Source: Ruminococcus sp. (GTDB lineage Bacteria; Bacillota; Clostridia; Oscillospirales; Ruminococcaceae). From it: a stretch of DNA of 6,952 bases. The notes under the pieces are model-generated. The model was not told where the DNA came from, ran no database searches, and worked only from the letters and a program-made list of their open reading frames with translations. Where the stretch lies: the NCBI GenBank assembly GCA_018376535.1, contig JAHABC010000030.1:1-6952 (forward strand), written 5' to 3'. Both the position numbers and the translations under genes were made by a program. Below, in pieces: positions 4,619 through 6,952 of the stretch (its first letter is position 1; every line of letters starts with the position of its first letter).

Positions 4619-5881
4619 ATGGTAAACATTATTTTAATAGTAGTTCTTATAATGTGTTCAGCATTTTTTTCATGTTCGGAAACGGCTTTTTCAAGCATAA
4701 GTAAGGTAAGATTGAAAAATTACGCATCACAAGGAAACAAAAGAGCTCAAATAGCTCTAAACATAGCCGATAACTATGACAAGGCTTTAACTACTATTTT
4801 AGTTGGTAATAATATAGTAAACATTGCATCATCTTCGTTAGCGACAGTGGTATTTACTCAAATGTTTGGGGCTGGTGGCGTTGGAATTGCTACCATGGTA
4901 ATGACAGTTTTAATATTAATCTTTGGAGAAATAACTCCAAAGACTTTTGCAAGTGAAAATTCAGAAAGGTGTGCATTAGCTTTTGCACCTATAATATCAT
5001 CTTTGATGTTCATACTTACCCCAATAGTATGGCTATTCTCACAACTTAAAAAACTCTTTGGAAAGTTTTACTCACATAAGGACGAACCTAGCGTAACTGA
5101 AGATGAACTAAAATACATCATTGAAGAAATTGAAGAACAAGGCGTTCTTGAAGAACAAGAAAGCAACTTAGTCCGTTCTGCTTTGGATTTCGATGAAATT
5201 ACAGTAAATGAAATACTCACCCCTAGAGTTAAAATTGTGGGTGTAGATATAAATACTCCTATAAGTGAAGTAAAAAATATCTTCTTTACTGAAATGTATT
5301 CAAGACTACCAGTATATGAAGATACTATAGATAACATTATAGGCGTAATTAATGAAAAAGATTTCTTCTTTATGGAAAATCAAGGAAAGACTAACCTATC
5401 AGAAATAGTTCAAGAGGTTCTACACATATCGGAATTAAAGCTAATAAGTGAGGCTCTAAAAGAGATGCAAGTTACAAAATCTCACTTAGCCATAGTAATG
5501 GACCAGTATGGTGGTACTAAGGGTATAATCACCTTAGAAGATATCCTTGAACAACTAGTAGGCGAAATTTACGACGAAAACGATGAGATAGAACCTCAAA
5601 TATCTAAAATTTCGGATAGTTCTTATAACGTATCGGGAGAACTCACCATCTACGAACTATTAAAGTACTTGGAACTCCCAGACGATTACATTCATACTAA
5701 CGCTACTACCGTAAACGGTTGGATAACTGAAATATTTGGACACATTCCTTTAGAAAATGAAACTATATCTACTCAAAATGATTGGATTATTAAAGTATTA
5801 TCTACTAAGAACCATCATATTAAGGAGATTAACATAACTATCCCAGCAGATACCGATGATAGTAACTCTAACAAAGAGTAA
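4619..5881 (+). CDS. CNNM-CBS-CorC/HlyC domain membrane protein, likely Mg2+/cation exporter
   Basis: This 420-residue protein has the complete layout of the CNNM/CorC family. The DUF21/CNNM membrane domain (about 1-150) carries SETAFSS (20-26), VGNNIVNIASS (62-72) and FGEITPKTFASE (102-113), which belong to the ion-binding core of the family. A cytoplasmic linker follows (about 155-195), then a CBS pair starting at ILTPRV (199-204) with SRLPVYE (228-234) and ending in the signature DQYGGTKGIITLEDILEQL (295-313). The C-terminal CorC/HlyC domain is at about 333-410. Characterised bacterial members such as MpfA export Mg2+ and respond to nucleotide-Mg binding by the CBS pair; 'hemolysin' labels for the family are misleading. 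ATG 4619 is chosen over TTG 4553 because the latter has no SD at usable distance and the family begins at this point, with a hydrophobic first helix. It is a single-gene unit with no visible terminator, and a transposable element starts about 20 bp downstream. Confidence 0.9.
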   Translation: MVNIILIVVLIMCSAFFSCSETAFSSISKVRLKNYASQGNKRAQIALNIADNYDKALTTILVGNNIVNIASSSLATVVFTQMFGAGGVGIATMVMTVLILIFGEITPKTFASENSERCALAFAPIISSLMFILTPIVWLFSQLKKLFGKFYSHKDEPSVTEDELKYIIEEIEEQGVLEEQESNLVRSALDFDEITVNEILTPRVKIVGVDINTPISEVKNIFFTEMYSRLPVYEDTIDNIIGVINEKDFFFMENQGKTNLSEIVQEVLHISELKLISEALKEMQVTKSHLAIVMDQYGGTKGIITLEDILEQLVGEIYDENDEIEPQISKISDSSYNVSGELTIYELLKYLELPDDYIHTNATTVNGWITEIFGHIPLENETISTQNDWIIKVLSTKNHHIKEINITIPADTDDSNSNKE

Positions 5882-5899
5882 CACAAATAACGGAACGAT

Positions 5900-6027
5900 G
5901 TGACATACTCCCCCACCTAAAGAGGTGGGGGCTTCTGATTTAACAGATGTTTCCCACTCAATACATCTACTGATGTAAGTATCAATGGGCTAACCCCGTG
6001 CGTCCCACGGTTTTATGATATAATATT
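5900..6027 (-). ncRNA. Likely omega RNA (TnpB guide RNA scaffold) at the IS right end
   Basis: The 128 nt between the tnpB stop and the element end are rich in structure on the minus strand. CCGTG/CACGG pair with a five-base loop (6010-5996). TACATC/GATGTA pair around AGTA inside an outer CCCA/TGGG pairing. TCTG/CAGA pair with a six-base loop (5947-5934). A 9-bp GC-rich terminal hairpin lies at 5931-5910. TnpB omega RNAs are known to overlap the 3' end of tnpB and the right end, with the guide taken from flanking DNA. The RNA probably begins inside the tnpB coding region, so the left limit given is only its non-coding part. Confidence 0.55.
5910..5931 (-). repeat. Perfect 9-bp right-end hairpin of the IS element
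   Basis: CCCCCACCT and AGGTGGGGG flank a four-base loop. IS200/IS605 transposases recognise such imperfect or perfect hairpins at the ends, and here it would also be the last stem of the omega RNA. No T-run follows on either strand, so it is not a normal terminator, although it could slow polymerase leaving the transporter gene. Confidence 0.8.
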
Positions 6028-6952
6028 CTAAGATATTACTAACTTCATACCTTGATTTTTTATGTTCATACTTGCATTATAGTCACGATTGATAGTAATT
6101 CCACAATTACTACAATGATATATTCTATCACTAAGTGATAAATTTTCTTTTACGTTTCCACAGTTACTGCAAGTTTTAGAACTTGGAAACCATCTATCTA
6201 TTTTGATAAGTTGCTTTCCTAAATCTTCAAGTTTACACTTTAGAAAAGTTGTAAACATACCCCAACCGTTATCAGCAACAGACTTTCCAAAGTTTAATGC
6301 TTGTGACATAGCTTTCATATCCAAATCTTCAATACATACGCAGTCATAGGTATTGGCTATCTGCCTTGATAACTTATGTAAGAAGTCTTTTCTTTGATTA
6401 GCTATTCTTTCGTGTAGTTTAGCAACTTTTAGACGTTGCTTATTCTTTTTTTGACTGCCTATCATACATTTAGAGAGTTTTCTCTGTTCCCTTGCTAACT
6501 TTTCTTGAGATTTTCTAAAATATCTTGGATATTCAGCAGAAGTATTATCACTTGCAACATACAATTCTTTCATAGAAAAGTCTAATCCTAAGAAAGTTTT
6601 AGGTTCTACTGTTTGTATTTGGTTTTCATACTCACATAGAATACTTGCATAATACTTTCCACTTGGAGTTTGACTTATAGTCACAGATTTAATTTTATAG
6701 TTTTTAGGAATCTGTCTATGTTGTTTTACTTTTACTAAGTCCACTAATTTTGGAAGTTTTAAGTAACTATTTTTCAATGTGATAGTATTTCTTTGATTAT
6801 TAGTAGTGTAACTTTTTCTATTTTTATGTTTACTTTTGAATTTTGGAAATCCACTTTTAGGATTATTGAAAAAGTTGGTAAAGGCTTTTTGTAAGTTCAT
6901 TTGAGCGTTAGCAAGTGCTAAACTATCTACTTCTTTTAGCCATTCAAATTCA
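6028..6952 (-). CDS. tnpB: TnpB RNA-guided nuclease (N-terminus cut by window edge)
   Basis: The frame is open to the right edge. Upstream of the internal ATG at 6900 it continues with EFEWLKEVDSLALANAQ, a normal internal TnpB segment, so the true start lies outside and about 307 residues are visible. Numbered from the internal Met at 6900, the RuvC-like site is complete: D107 in GLDFSMKELYV, E191 in CIEDLDM and D273 in NRDYNAS. The zinc ribbon has all four cysteines (C244, C247, C263, C266) in TCSNCG and HCSNCG, after the usual DRWFPSSK. A basic helical stretch (about 130-175) lies between RuvC I and II. TnpB uses omega RNA to cut DNA next to a short motif and helps the IS persist at donor sites. 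No frameshift or stop is seen in the visible part. About 60-80 N-terminal residues are missing, judged from usual family length. Confidence 0.93.
   Translation of the reverse strand, partial: EFEWLKEVDSLALANAQMNLQKAFTNFFNNPKSGFPKFKSKHKNRKSYTTNNQRNTITLKNSYLKLPKLVDLVKVKQHRQIPKNYKIKSVTISQTPSGKYYASILCEYENQIQTVEPKTFLGLDFSMKELYVASDNTSAEYPRYFRKSQEKLAREQRKLSKCMIGSQKKNKQRLKVAKLHERIANQRKDFLHKLSRQIANTYDCVCIEDLDMKAMSQALNFGKSVADNGWGMFTTFLKCKLEDLGKQLIKIDRWFPSSKTCSNCGNVKENLSLSDRIYHCSNCGITINRDYNASMNIKNQGMKLVIS

Larger units (their letters stand above)
5900..6952 (-). mobile_element. IS200/IS605-family element, right-end part with tnpB (left end outside window)
   Basis: The element is recognised by tnpB on the minus strand followed by a right end with a GC-rich perfect hairpin (5910-5931), quite unlike the surrounding AT-rich DNA. 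IS605-type elements insert without target duplications and end a short distance 3' of such a hairpin. The best end call is TCAC on the minus strand (5903-5900), 10 nt after the hairpin. The exact base is an estimate. Whether a tnpA transposase is present cannot be seen. Confidence 0.8.

Noticed and set aside
5068..5337. 89-codon minus-strand frame
   Set aside because: Antisense to the CBS region of the transporter gene, Ser-rich and without domain marks.
5910..5931. GC-rich hairpin as a terminator of the transporter gene
   Set aside because: No T-run follows on the plus strand, and the hairpin fits the right end of the IS element.

Overview
The window looks like chromosomal DNA from a low-GC, anaerobic, Gram-positive bacterium with a cellulosome- or amylosome-type system. 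A Ruminococcus-like member of the Oscillospiraceae is the best guess. The reasons are two neighbouring secreted genes with cohesin modules, one of them also carrying a dockerin, plus strong Shine-Dalgarno (SD) sequences, near-consensus sigmaA promoters and AT-rich spacers. The genus is an inference, not a sequence match.

Layout from left to right. Positions 1-1973 (minus strand) hold two scaffoldin-type genes read toward the left edge: a cohesin-linker-dockerin protein (1068-1973), then a protein with two cohesin-like modules that runs off the window (1-973). They are 94 bp apart with no terminator between them and probably form one transcript. Upstream, 1974-2482 is a 509-bp regulatory region. 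It has two near-consensus promoters (TSS near 2396 and 2196), short palindromes placed like operators, a possible 28-codon leader ORF and three inverted repeats in the leader RNA. Positions 2483-4209 (minus) hold a two-gene operon: a four-helix GtrA-family membrane protein, then a CapA-family lipoprotein. Both point to cell-surface polymer or lipid-linked sugar chemistry. The spacer 4210-4618 has divergent promoters, one for gtrA-capA and one for the rightward gene.

Positions 4619-5881 (plus) encode a CNNM/CBS/CorC-domain membrane protein, probably a Mg2+/cation exporter. In its leader an 8-bp perfect hairpin lies between a strong SD and the start codon and would bring them to normal spacing. 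About 20 bp after its stop codon an IS200/IS605-family element begins. Its right end, likely omega RNA region and a tnpB with all visible catalytic residues fill the window to the right edge, where tnpB is cut.

I saw no clear new defence or mobile system. The parts most worth a second look are the scaffoldin pair with its long structured leader, the hairpin-spaced ribosome binding site of the transporter gene, and the apparently intact TnpB/omega RNA unit.
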